Shown here in pieces: positions 1 through 6,890 of a stretch of 7,124 nucleotides of DNA; within the stretch, counting starts at the first letter, position 1; each line of letters opens with the position of its first letter. Origin of the DNA: an uncultured Senegalimassilia sp. (GTDB taxonomy: Bacteria > Actinomycetota > Coriobacteriia > Coriobacteriales > Eggerthellaceae); NCBI GenBank assembly GCA_937925385.1, contig CALEWN010000224.1, positions 1-7,124 of the forward strand, written 5' to 3'. The notes beneath the pieces were generated by a model. That model was not told the origin of the DNA. It searched no databases and saw only the letters and a program-made list of their open reading frames with translations. A program made the position numbers and the translations under genes.

Positions 1-1
1 A

Positions 2-274
2 AGTTGCTCCTGTACTCAATGCTGCCCCTTTAACGATATTTTCCACTTTTTTGTATACTTCATCCAATGTTGGTCGATTGCTTGCTCTCAAATAAAATCT
101 TCCTGCAGCATATTCTGGGATAACATTTGCCGCTACGCCACCATCTGTGATGATACCGTGGATATTGACATCTTTTGGCAATTGCAAGCGTAGAGCGTTG
201 ATTCCGTTAAACACTTGGATCAAGGCTTCCAAAGCATTTACTCCTTTTTCAGGTGCTGCTGCTGCATGAGAAGC
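2..274 (-). pseudogene. Internal fragment of an M20D-type amidohydrolase/peptidase, truncated at both ends
   Basis: The minus strand is open without a stop for 91 codons from 274 down to 2. Its translation starts ASHAAAAPEKGVNALEALI and continues through NGINALR, ITDGGVAANVIPEYA, GRFYLRA and ends near KGAALSTGA. These are hallmarks of the M20 metallopeptidase dimerisation domain, in the ACY1L2 / aminobenzoyl-glutamate hydrolase-like subgroup that hydrolyses N-acyl amino acids or small peptides in the cytoplasm. In the family the sequence before SHA is usually G-K/R-A; here the A is present but the next codon inward reads glycine, so homology stops at about 274. No start codon, metal-binding N-terminus or stop is visible. 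The left part runs off the window. Codons are AT-rich and unlike everything to the right, suggesting a Firmicutes-type source. The domain call is secure; the exact substrate is unknown. It is called a fragment because its 5' portion is replaced by smc sequence. Confidence 0.75.
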
Positions 275-2913
275 GCCGCGGGGCGCAAAGCCTCGAAGCC
301 GATGTGCGTGTGCAGCTGGAGTCGGGTCGCGCCAAGCGCGCCGAGGCCGTGGCCGAGCGCGAGCAGGCGGCGGCGCAGCTTGAAGCCGTGCGCCGCGACC
401 TTGCCGCCGCGCAGGCCGCCGTCGAGCGTCTTGATACCTCCCGCCGCGAGAACCCCCAGGCCCGCCGCAGCGTGGAAGATGAGCTCGAGGAGCTGAAGCG
501 CCAACGACGCCTCGACGACCGCGCAACCGAGGATGCTCGCCGCCGTTTGACGCAGACGCAGGAGCCCCTCGCCAACGGCCTGGCGCACGCCAAGTTGGTG
601 GAAGGGCGCGCCAAGGAGCTTGAGCTGGCGCTCGGCCATGCCGAGGAGCAGGCTCAAAAGCTCGAGGACGCCCGCGCGGCCGCCCAGCGCTTGCTCGATG
701 AGTGCCAGCAGGCCGAATCGCAGGCGCGCGGCGCCGTTGCCGCCGCCATCAAGGAGCGCGACGCAGCCCGTGCCGCGCTCGACCAGGCGCATCGCCAGGT
801 CACCTTGCTTGAAAGCCGTATTTCCGCGCTTGAAGAGGTAGAGTGCGCATCGGCCGCTGCCGGGCCTGCCCGCGCATGGCTTATCGAGCATGCGCGCATA
901 TCCGGCCAGCAGCTTGAGCCGCTGGCCCGCGCCGTGCGTGCGCCGCAGGGCTTCGAGGCGCTTGTGGAGCATCTGCTTTCCGGCGATGCCGAGGCGCTCA
1001 TGATTCCTTCGATTCAGGCGGCTGCGGGCCTTGCGGGCGACGTGCTGGAAAGCGGCCGCGATGGCCAGGTTTCGCTGCTCCCTGCCGGCGGCATGCGTCC
1101 CGGCGTCCCCGCGCGTCAAGCTGCGCAGGCCTGCGGCGGCAAGGCGTTGGTGGACATGCTGGAATATCCCGAGCAGGCGGCTCCTACGGTCGAGGCGCTG
1201 CTCGGCGACGTGGTGGTTTGCGACACGTTCGAAGCGGCATGTCGAGCTCAGGCTGCGCGCTTGCAGGATGCCGCGGCAGCGCCCGTTCGATTCGTTGCGG
1301 CCGATGGGTGCATCGCCTGGCCTAGCGGCAAGCTGACGGTGGGCACGGTGGATGCCGGCGCCGAGGGCGCGCTGGCACGTGCGCGCCAGCTCGACGAGCT
1401 GCGTGCATCGCTTGACGGCGCGTCCGAACAGCATAGGGGAGCCGAGCAGGTCGAGCGCCGGGCGGAAGAGGCGTTGCGCGCCGCCCAGGCCGAAAGCCTG
1501 CGGCTCTCCCAGCAGCTTGCCGAGCGTCGAGGGACGGCTCAGTCGGCATCGGCTGAGGCCAAGCGCGCAGCCGATGCTCTGGCATCAACGCGCCGCGAGT
1601 TCGCCGATGTGGAGCGTCAGCGTCAGCAGGCGGACAAAACCGTGGCCGAGGCGCGCCCTACCGTGGACAAGCTGGAGGCGCAGCTGGCCGACTTGGCGCA
1701 AGCCGCGCAAGCCCGTGCCGCGCGATGCGAGGAGCTCGAGGCGAAGGTGGTGCCGCTTCGCAAGGAGGCGGCGCAGCTGCGCGACGGCCTGTCGGAGGCC
1801 AAGCTTTCGGCAGCCACCCTCCGAGAACGTGATACTTACACCGCGCGCATCGTGGACGCTCGCGGGCGCGATGTGGCAGCGGTGGATGCCGCCGAGGACG
1901 AGCTGCGAAACCAGCTGGCACGCAAGATCGTGGCGCAGCGCCGCATCGCGCCGCTTCTGGCGGTGTTCGAGGAGCTCACCGCAAGCGCCCGTCGTTGGAC
2001 GCACGACCTTGAGCAGCAGGCTCAGCAGGCGCAAGATTCGTCGGCGGGCCTGCATGCGCAGGTCACCGCCGCGCGTGAGCAGGCCAAGGCCGCCCACGAT
2101 GCGTACGATGACGTCAACGCGCGCCTGTCCGCCGCCCGCGTGGAGAAGGGCCGTCTTGAGGTGCGCGTCGATGCCGCCGTCAACTCCATCGTGCAGGACA
2201 TGGGCGTGCCGCTTGAGACGGCGCTTGAGTTGCCCAAGCTTGACGACCGCGGCGCCGCCGAGGAGAGCGCATTCAAGCTACGCCGCCGCATCGCCAACAT
2301 GGGCGCCATCAACCCCGATGCCGCCCAGGAGTACGAGCAGCTGCGCAGCCGCTACGATTACCTGGCGGCCCAGCTGGCCGATCTCGACGGCGCGCGGCGC
2401 AGCCTTGCCAAGATCGTCCGCGTCATCGATGCGCGCATGAAAGACGACTTCGTCAGCACGTTCAACGCGGTCAACGACAACTTCCGCAGCATCTTCGCCA
2501 CCTTGTTCCCGGGCGGCTCGGCCGAGCTCATCCTCACCGACCCAGACGACCTGGAGAACACCGGCGTTGAGGTCAGCGCGCAGCCGGCGGGCAAACGCAT
2601 CACGAAGATGATGCTCATGTCCGGCGGTGAGAAGTCGCTCACGGCGCTTGCGCTGCTGTTCGCGGTCTACCGCATACGCAGCGCGCCGTTCTATATCCTC
2701 GACGAGGTGGAGGCGGCGCTTGACGACAGCAACCTGCGCAGGCTCACGGCGTATCTGCAGTCCATCCGCAACGACACGCAGCTCATCATGATCACGCACC
2801 AGCGCCGCACCATGGAGATGTCCGACGTGCTCTTCGGCGTGTCCATGCAATCCGACGGCGTCACCAAGGTGATCAGCCAGAAGCTCGACCACGCCCTGAA
2901 GTACGCGGAGTAG
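253..2913 (+). CDS. smc: Chromosome segregation protein SMC, N-terminally truncated
   Basis: SMC forms a dimeric ATP-driven ring that, with ScpA and ScpB, compacts and segregates the chromosome. The open frame gives 886 residues, about 300 short of the usual ~1,180. Visible in order: a charged Ala/Glu/Arg-rich coiled coil (residues ~1-205), the hinge (~210-375, including GLAGDVLESG and EALLGDVVVCD), the returning coiled coil (~375-700), and the C-terminal ATPase head. The head has the signature LMSGGEKS (788-795), Walker B FYILDE (813-818), the D-loop ALDD and the switch histidine region MITHQRRTME. The N-terminal head with Walker A is absent. The GTG at 253 is only the first in-frame start after a stop at 208-210; it lies inside AT-rich amidohydrolase-derived sequence and has no convincing ribosome binding site, so it is not the real start. 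The last reliable smc sequence begins near 275. A terminator follows, and ftsY lies downstream as in many Gram-positives. Confidence 0.93.
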   Translation: MLLLHEKRRGAQSLEADVRVQLESGRAKRAEAVAEREQAAAQLEAVRRDLAAAQAAVERLDTSRRENPQARRSVEDELEELKRQRRLDDRATEDARRRLTQTQEPLANGLAHAKLVEGRAKELELALGHAEEQAQKLEDARAAAQRLLDECQQAESQARGAVAAAIKERDAARAALDQAHRQVTLLESRISALEEVECASAAAGPARAWLIEHARISGQQLEPLARAVRAPQGFEALVEHLLSGDAEALMIPSIQAAAGLAGDVLESGRDGQVSLLPAGGMRPGVPARQAAQACGGKALVDMLEYPEQAAPTVEALLGDVVVCDTFEAACRAQAARLQDAAAAPVRFVAADGCIAWPSGKLTVGTVDAGAEGALARARQLDELRASLDGASEQHRGAEQVERRAEEALRAAQAESLRLSQQLAERRGTAQSASAEAKRAADALASTRREFADVERQRQQADKTVAEARPTVDKLEAQLADLAQAAQARAARCEELEAKVVPLRKEAAQLRDGLSEAKLSAATLRERDTYTARIVDARGRDVAAVDAAEDELRNQLARKIVAQRRIAPLLAVFEELTASARRWTHDLEQQAQQAQDSSAGLHAQVTAAREQAKAAHDAYDDVNARLSAARVEKGRLEVRVDAAVNSIVQDMGVPLETALELPKLDDRGAAEESAFKLRRRIANMGAINPDAAQEYEQLRSRYDYLAAQLADLDGARRSLAKIVRVIDARMKDDFVSTFNAVNDNFRSIFATLFPGGSAELILTDPDDLENTGVEVSAQPAGKRITKMMLMSGGEKSLTALALLFAVYRIRSAPFYILDEVEAALDDSNLRRLTAYLQSIRNDTQLIMITHQRRTMEMSDVLFGVSMQSDGVTKVISQKLDHALKYAE

Positions 2914-2915
2914 GG

Positions 2916-2940
2916 AAGCGGCCCGGCGGCCGCTTTCTTT
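2916..2940 (+). terminator. Intrinsic terminator after smc
   Basis: Three bases after the smc stop, AAGCGGCC (2916-2923) pairs perfectly with GGCCGCTT (2928-2935) around a CGGC loop. A short T-rich run, TCTTT (2936-2940), follows. The 8-bp GC-rich stem and T tail fit a Rho-independent terminator ending smc transcription, so ftsY probably has its own promoter. Confidence 0.8.
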
Positions 2941-2964
2941 GCTACGTTGCGGGTTCCGGTGTGA

Positions 2965-2985
2965 GCGGGTATGCGGGTATGCGGG
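2965..2985. repeat. Short 8-bp tandem repeat
   Basis: The unit GCGGGTAT occurs twice in a row and is followed by a partial third copy, GCGGG. It lies 25 bases past the smc terminator and outside any gene. It may be simple replication slippage. Confidence 0.6.
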
Positions 2986-3068
2986 AAATCCCAGTTGCGG
3001 CTGTCGGTGAAGCCGGGAATCGGAGGAGCCTTCCGGATGGCGGCAAGGTATCTGGAAGCGTGCTGGTT

Positions 3069-3080
3069 GTAACCGGTTAC
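3069..3080. promoter_or_regulatory. Perfect 12-bp palindrome, candidate operator upstream of ftsY
   Basis: GTAACCGGTTAC at this position equals its own reverse complement. Its even symmetry with a central CG resembles LacI/GntR-regulator-type operators, though no regulator gene is in the window. It lies about 70-80 bases upstream of the candidate -10 box. The palindrome itself is directly visible; its use as a binding site is inference. Confidence 0.35.
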
Positions 3081-3147
3081 CGCTCTACCTTCCCCGTGTA
3101 ATTCTTGTTCGCCTGCTGCCTGGGATGCCTTGCCATCGGTGGCAGGG

Positions 3148-3153
3148 TATACT
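3148..3153 (+). promoter_or_regulatory. Possible -10 box for the ftsY transcription unit
   Basis: TATACT matches the sigma-70-type consensus at five of six bases. The -35 position, 16-18 bases upstream, is poor. A TTGCCA at 3130-3135 resembles a -35 but sits only 12 bases away, which is too close. If used, transcription would start near 3160 and give an untranslated leader of about 95 bases. Confidence 0.3.
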
Positions 3154-3242
3154 TCTTCCCGAAAGAAACACGCGGTGCAATCGGCGCTCCGTTGGGAAAC
3201 GATGCCGAAAGGCGCTGCACAACATGCGACGGTTTGCGACAC

Positions 3243-3250
3243 AAGGGGAG
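3243..3250 (+). promoter_or_regulatory. Ribosome binding site deciding the ftsY start
   Basis: AAGGGGAG lies 4 bases ahead of the ATG at 3255. It selects that codon over the upstream in-frame start at 3105. The spacing is on the short side. Confidence 0.75.
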
Positions 3251-3254
3251 CAAC

Positions 3255-4181
3255 ATGGGATTTTTCGACCGCATCAGCCAAGGGCTGCAACGTTCTCGCG
3301 ACAAGTTCAAGGAGGAGATGAACGTCCTTCTCGACCGCGGTCCCGACCTTGATGAGGAGTTCTGGGACGGCCTGGAGGAAACGCTCATCCTGGCCGACAT
3401 CGGCGGCGCGGCGGCGTGCGACATCGTGGAAAACCTGCGCGACCAGGCCACGCGTAAGGCGCTTCCCGATGCCTATGCCGTGCTCGACATGCTCAACGAT
3501 CAGATAGCCGACACCTTCACTGAAGGCGGCCAGCAGATCCTCGGCGGCGACCCGGCGTGCGTGCTGTTCGTGGGCATCAACGGCACGGGCAAGACCACCA
3601 CGGTGGGCAAGCTGTCAAAGGAAGCGCACGACGCTGGCCGCAAGGTCATCCTGGGCAGCGCCGACACGTTCCGCGCCGCCGCCATCGAGCAGCTTGAGGT
3701 GTGGGCGCGCCGCGCCGACGTGGAGATGGTCACGCGCGAGCGCGGCGCCGACCCGGCAAGCGTGTGCTACGACACCATCGAGCGCGCCGAGGCCGAAGAC
3801 GCCGACCTGGTGCTCATCGACACGGCCGGCCGTCTTCACACCTCGGCAGACCTCATGCGCGAGCTGGCGAAGGTGGTCAACGTGGTGCGCAAGCGCTCGA
3901 AGCTGCCCGTCTACACCGTGCTCGTCATCGATGCCACCACCGGTCAGAACGGCTTGCAGCAGGCGCGCGAGTTCAACCGCGAGCTCGAGCTTGACGCGCT
4001 CATCGTCACGAAGCTCGACGGTACGGCCAAGGGCGGCATCGCGCTTGCCGTCAGCCACGAGCTTGAGCTGCCCATCATCAAGATCGGCGTGGGCGAGGGC
4101 CTTGACGACCTGCGCGACTTCGATGCGCACGAGTTCGCCCGCGCCCTTGTCGGCGCGTTCGACGAGCGCCAGGCGAAGTAG
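3255..4181 (+). CDS. ftsY: Signal recognition particle receptor FtsY
   Basis: FtsY is the membrane-associated SRP receptor GTPase. It docks with Ffh and hands translating ribosomes to the Sec translocon. The 308-residue protein begins MGFFDRISQGLQRSR, an amphipathic helix of the type that anchors FtsY to lipid. The N domain follows (~20-95), then the G domain: P-loop GINGTGKTTT (108-117), DTFRAAAIEQL (137-147, the SRP-GTPase insertion motif), DTAGRLH (189-195), TKLDGTAKGG (252-261) and the closing GVGEGLDDL (278-286). The start is set by the ribosome binding site and the canonical MGFFDR opening. The long acidic A domain of E. coli FtsY is absent, as in many Gram-positive versions. It shares an operon with the MBL-fold gene 12 bases downstream, and its partner ffh lies beyond that. 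Confidence 0.96.
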   Translation: MGFFDRISQGLQRSRDKFKEEMNVLLDRGPDLDEEFWDGLEETLILADIGGAAACDIVENLRDQATRKALPDAYAVLDMLNDQIADTFTEGGQQILGGDPACVLFVGINGTGKTTTVGKLSKEAHDAGRKVILGSADTFRAAAIEQLEVWARRADVEMVTRERGADPASVCYDTIERAEAEDADLVLIDTAGRLHTSADLMRELAKVVNVVRKRSKLPVYTVLVIDATTGQNGLQQAREFNRELELDALIVTKLDGTAKGGIALAVSHELELPIIKIGVGEGLDDLRDFDAHEFARALVGAFDERQAK

Positions 4182-4186
4182 GGGAG
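4180..4186 (+). promoter_or_regulatory. Ribosome binding site overlapping the ftsY stop codon
   Basis: AGGGGAG begins inside the TAG stop of ftsY (4179-4181) and sits 7 bases before the ATG at 4194. The arrangement favours translational coupling of the MBL-fold gene to ftsY. Confidence 0.75.
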
Positions 4187-4193
4187 TCAAGCC

Positions 4194-5195
4194 ATGAGCG
4201 CCGTTATCGAGCAGGTTTTCTCCGACCCGGACATTTACAAGATCGAGGTGCCGTTCGAAAACCTCTCCACGTCCGCCACGAACTGCTACGTCATGAAAGA
4301 CGGCGGCGACGTGCTGGTGGTTGATACGGGGGCGCCCACCGACGAGGGTGCGGCCGTGCTCTCCGATGCGCTTGACAAGTTGGAAGTTGACCGCGATTGC
4401 GCCACGTGGTTTCTCACGCACCTGCACATGGACCATGCCGGCTTGGTCGATCAGGTCGTGCCCCATGGCGGCTTTCTGCTCTATGGAGCCACGGAAGCTG
4501 CTACCGTGTGCGCTACGCGTACGGGCATGTTCCTTGATTCGCTGCGTCGCGAGTACCGTCGGCAGGGCGTGCCGATCGGGAGCCTTTCGGTGGCGGCGCG
4601 CTTGGGCATCGAGGTGCAGATGTTCGACCCCGATCGCCTTCGCTCGTGCCTTATGCGCGACGGCGACGAGGTGACGGTCGGCCGTTATACGCTGCGTGTC
4701 ATCGAAACGCCCGGTCACACGGCTGGTCATCTGGCACTGTACGAACCGAGCAACGGAATCCTGTTCGGTGGCGACCATGCGCTCTTCGTGATCAGCCCTT
4801 CGATTGCGTTGTTCCCCGACCAAAAGGACGGTTTGCAGGCATACTTCGACAGCATGCAGAAGGTGCACGATCTGCACGTGAAGCACCTGTTCCATTCCCA
4901 CGGCCCCATTCGCGATGATTTCGAAGACCGTTTCACATGGCTAGTGGAACACCACCGTAAACGCTTGGACGAGGCGACCGGCATCATCGAGCGCATCCCG
5001 CACCTTACCGGCTACAAGATCATCCGAACGCTGAAATGGAACGTTCCGTTCGACGACTGGGACGATGTCCCCATCATGCAGCGCTACATCATGCTCACCC
5101 AGGGAGTCGTGTACCTCAACCATCTCGTGGACACTGGCAGGATCGTCGCCAAAGACTACGGCGACGGCATCCTGCTTTACGAATCTGCACGCTAA
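4194..5195 (+). CDS. Metallo-beta-lactamase-fold hydrolase (LACTB2/glyoxalase II-like), substrate unknown
   Basis: This is a 333-residue cytoplasmic MBL-fold enzyme with no signal peptide or membrane segment. The fold signatures are complete: strand-turn VLVVDTGAP (40-48), THLHMDHAG (75-83) supplying H76, H78, D80 and H81, TPGHTAGH (172-179) with H175, GGDHAL (192-197) with D194, and FHSHGP (233-238) with H236. Together these are the ligands of a two-metal centre, so it should be catalytically active. The C-terminal ~85 residues (HHRKRLDEATGII to GVVYLNHLVDTGRI) resemble the small winged-helix-like tail of LACTB2-type members. Hydrolysis of a thioester, lactone or phosphodiester is possible; the sequence does not decide. 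The gene is tightly linked to ftsY and ends at a strong terminator. A link to SRP function is only contextual. Confidence 0.88.
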   Translation: MSAVIEQVFSDPDIYKIEVPFENLSTSATNCYVMKDGGDVLVVDTGAPTDEGAAVLSDALDKLEVDRDCATWFLTHLHMDHAGLVDQVVPHGGFLLYGATEAATVCATRTGMFLDSLRREYRRQGVPIGSLSVAARLGIEVQMFDPDRLRSCLMRDGDEVTVGRYTLRVIETPGHTAGHLALYEPSNGILFGGDHALFVISPSIALFPDQKDGLQAYFDSMQKVHDLHVKHLFHSHGPIRDDFEDRFTWLVEHHRKRLDEATGIIERIPHLTGYKIIRTLKWNVPFDDWDDVPIMQRYIMLTQGVVYLNHLVDTGRIVAKDYGDGILLYESAR

Positions 5196-5202
5196 GCATC
5201 CT

Positions 5203-5237
5203 CGAAGCGGGCCCTTATGGGCTCGCTTCGCTGTTTT
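5203..5237 (+). terminator. Intrinsic terminator ending the ftsY-MBL unit
   Basis: CGAAGCGGGCCC (5203-5214) pairs with GGGCTCGCTTCG (5219-5230) around a TTAT loop. This gives a 12-bp stem with one G-U wobble, followed shortly by TGTTTT (5232-5237). It lies 7 bases past the stop codon of the MBL-fold gene. The stem is strong and the T run short. Confidence 0.82.
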
Positions 5238-5271
5238 GCCGGCCGAAGGTTTCCGCCCGCCGCCCTTCGGC

Positions 5272-5277
5272 TATAAT
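5272..5277 (+). promoter_or_regulatory. Consensus -10 box of the ffh promoter
   Basis: TATAAT, an exact sigma-70-type -10 hexamer, stands out in GC-rich sequence between the terminator and ffh. The -35 region at the proper distance (around 5249-5255, GTTTCCG) is weak. Transcription would start near 5284, giving a leader of roughly 40 bases before the ATG at 5322. Position right after a terminator and before a gene supports it. Confidence 0.6.
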
Positions 5278-5309
5278 CCAAAAGATTGTAAGCACACGTG
5301 ACACGCAAG

Positions 5310-5315
5310 AAGAGG
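5310..5315 (+). promoter_or_regulatory. Ribosome binding site deciding the ffh start
   Basis: AAGAGG lies 6 bases before the ATG at 5322. The alternative GTG at 5298 has no such site and would add eight basic residues (MTRKKRRF) that Ffh proteins lack. Confidence 0.6.
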
Positions 5316-5321
5316 CGCTTC

Positions 5322-6734
5322 ATGTTCGATAACCTTTCCGATCGCCTGCAAGGCATCTTCTCGGGCCTGCGCGGCAAGGGCCGCCTGACCGAGGACGACA
5401 TCAACTCCGCCATGCGCGAGGTTCGCATGGCCATGCTCGAAGCCGACGTCAACTTCAAGGTGGTCAAGCAGTTCGTGGCGCGCACGAAGGAGCGCTGCCT
5501 TGACGCCGAGGTGCTCGACTCCCTGTCCCCGACGCAAAACGTCATCAAGATCGTCACCGACGAGCTCACCGAGCTGCTCGGCCGCACCGACAGCAAGCTG
5601 GTGCTCTCAAGCCGCATCCCCAACGTCATCATGCTGGTGGGCCTGCAGGGCTCTGGTAAAACCACCGCGGCCGCCAAGCTGGCGTACCGTCTGAAGCAGG
5701 AAGGACACAGCCCGCTGCTGGCCGCCTGCGACGTTTATCGTCCCGCCGCAGCAGACCAGCTGGAAACGCTCGGCAACGAGATCGGCGTGCGCGTGTTCCG
5801 CGGCGACGGCAAGGACCCGGTGGCCATCGCCAAGGGAGGCGTGCAGGACGCCATCGACAACCTGCGCGACGTGGTCATCGTCGACACGGCGGGTCGTTTG
5901 CACGTCGACGAGCAGATGATGGAAGAGGCCCAGGCCATCAAGTCGGCGGTGAAGCCCGACCAGATCCTTATGGTCGTCGACGCCATGACCGGCCAGGACG
6001 TGGTCAACGTGGCCGCGGCCTTCTCCGAGCGCGTTGATTTCGACGGCGTCATCATGTCGAAGATGGACGGCGACGCCCGCGGCGGCGGCGCGCTGTCCAT
6101 CCGCGAGGTCACGGGCAAGCCCATCAAGTTCATCAGCGCCGGCGAGAAGCCCGACTCTCTCGAGGAGTTCCACCCCGACCGCATGGCCCGCCGCATCCTG
6201 GGCATGGGCGACATGCTCAGTCTCATCGAGTCGGCGGTGAAGGTCCAGCAGCAGGAAGAGGAGCAGGCCGAGACTGAACGTCTCATGAAAAGCCAGCTCA
6301 CGCTCAACGACTTCGTCACCATGAACCGCCAGATCCGCAAGATGGGCGGCGTCTCAAAGCTCATCAGCGCCCTTCCCGGCGGCGACAAGGCCTTAGGCCA
6401 GGGCCAGGTCGACGAGGGCGCGCTCGATCGCATGGAGGTGATCATCAACTCCATGACCAAGGCCGAGCGCGAGAAGCCCGACCTGCTCAACGGCAGCCGC
6501 CGCGCCCGCATCGCCGCCGGCGCCGGTGTGTCGGTCACCGAGGTCAACCAGCTCATGAAGAAGTTCAATGAGACGAAGAAGATGATGAAGCGCATGATGC
6601 CGGCCGTCGAGGACATGGGCGGCAAGGGTAAGAAAGGCAAGAAGGGCAAGCGTCGCCGCGGCATCCCGGGCATGGGCGGCATGAAGATGTCGGATTTGAA
6701 GAAGATCCAGGACATGATGGGCGACATCAAATAG
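5322..6734 (+). CDS. ffh: Signal recognition particle protein Ffh (SRP54)
   Basis: Ffh is the protein core of the bacterial signal recognition particle. It binds 4.5S/SRP RNA and emerging signal sequences, and docks with FtsY. The chosen start gives 470 residues beginning MFDNLSDRLQ, the standard Ffh opening; a GTG 24 bases earlier is in frame but less likely. N domain ~1-88. The G domain has GLQGSGKTTAAAK (107-119), DVYRPAAADQL (137-147), DTAGRLH (188-194), SKMDGDARGG (246-255) and SAGEKPDSLEEF (272-283). The methionine-rich M domain starts near 326 (LTLNDFVTMNRQIRKMGG). It contains the RNA-binding helix-turn-helix NGSRRARIAAGAGVSV (390-405) and KKMMKRMMP, then a Lys/Gly-rich linker (GKGKKGKKGKRRR) and a Met/Gly-rich C-terminus. 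The gene appears to be its own transcription unit, behind a terminator and a TATAAT box. No rpsP follows in the window. Confidence 0.97.
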   Translation: MFDNLSDRLQGIFSGLRGKGRLTEDDINSAMREVRMAMLEADVNFKVVKQFVARTKERCLDAEVLDSLSPTQNVIKIVTDELTELLGRTDSKLVLSSRIPNVIMLVGLQGSGKTTAAAKLAYRLKQEGHSPLLAACDVYRPAAADQLETLGNEIGVRVFRGDGKDPVAIAKGGVQDAIDNLRDVVIVDTAGRLHVDEQMMEEAQAIKSAVKPDQILMVVDAMTGQDVVNVAAAFSERVDFDGVIMSKMDGDARGGGALSIREVTGKPIKFISAGEKPDSLEEFHPDRMARRILGMGDMLSLIESAVKVQQQEEEQAETERLMKSQLTLNDFVTMNRQIRKMGGVSKLISALPGGDKALGQGQVDEGALDRMEVIINSMTKAEREKPDLLNGSRRARIAAGAGVSVTEVNQLMKKFNETKKMMKRMMPAVEDMGGKGKKGKKGKRRRGIPGMGGMKMSDLKKIQDMMGDIK

Positions 6735-6890
6735 CCTGCTTTTTTGCCAGCAACCGAAACCATCCAACGCCGCCGAATGCGCGTCGTCTATGCCGGCCCT
6801 GTGATGTTCCCGGCAGCCGTCGATAGGGACGCTTTCGGCAACGTGAATCGCAGCGCTTGGCCAAATCTGCGAAACTGATAGCAATCAAAA

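Larger units (their letters stand above)
2941..3254. other. 314-base intergenic/leader region between smc and ftsY
   Basis: No convincing gene is seen on either strand. The region holds an 8-bp tandem repeat (2965-2985), a perfect 12-bp palindrome (3069-3080), a possible -10 box (3148-3153) and the ftsY ribosome binding site (3243-3250). The forward frame can be extended upstream from ftsY to a start at 3105, but the extra 50 residues do not resemble FtsY. A minus-strand frame at 2691-3290 runs into smc antisense and matches nothing I recognise. Confidence 0.6.

Noticed and set aside
253..255. GTG at 253 as the true start of smc
   Set aside because: The resulting protein lacks the N-terminal ATPase half, there is no convincing ribosome binding site, and the codon lies in amidohydrolase-derived sequence.
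238..1434. 398-codon minus-strand open frame opposite smc
   Set aside because: It lies wholly antisense to strong smc coding sequence in GC-rich DNA, where long antisense frames are common. The translation is low-complexity Leu/Ala/Arg-rich with no domain I recognise.
253..2913. Novel fusion of an amidohydrolase and an SMC-like ATPase
   Set aside because: The two pieces are on opposite strands and cannot form one protein; a chimeric join explains the arrangement better.
3105..3254. Upstream start adding 50 residues to FtsY
   Set aside because: The extra residues (MFACCLGCLAIGG and on) are unlike FtsY, there is no ribosome binding site at 3105, and MGFFDR at 3255 is canonical with a good site.
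2691..3290. 199-codon minus-strand open frame covering the smc-ftsY gap
   Set aside because: About a third is smc antisense, and it crosses the smc terminator and the ftsY start. No family resemblance was recognised.
3615..4901. 428-codon minus-strand open frame opposite ftsY and the MBL-fold gene
   Set aside because: It spans two well-supported genes on the other strand and shows no recognisable motif; it is a GC-rich shadow.
5298..5321. GTG start adding eight residues to Ffh
   Set aside because: No ribosome binding site precedes it, and MFDNLSDRLQ from the ATG at 5322 is the usual Ffh opening.
6791..6815. 6-bp inverted repeat in the ffh-acetyltransferase gap as a terminator
   Set aside because: The stem is short, the loop is 13 bases and no T run follows.
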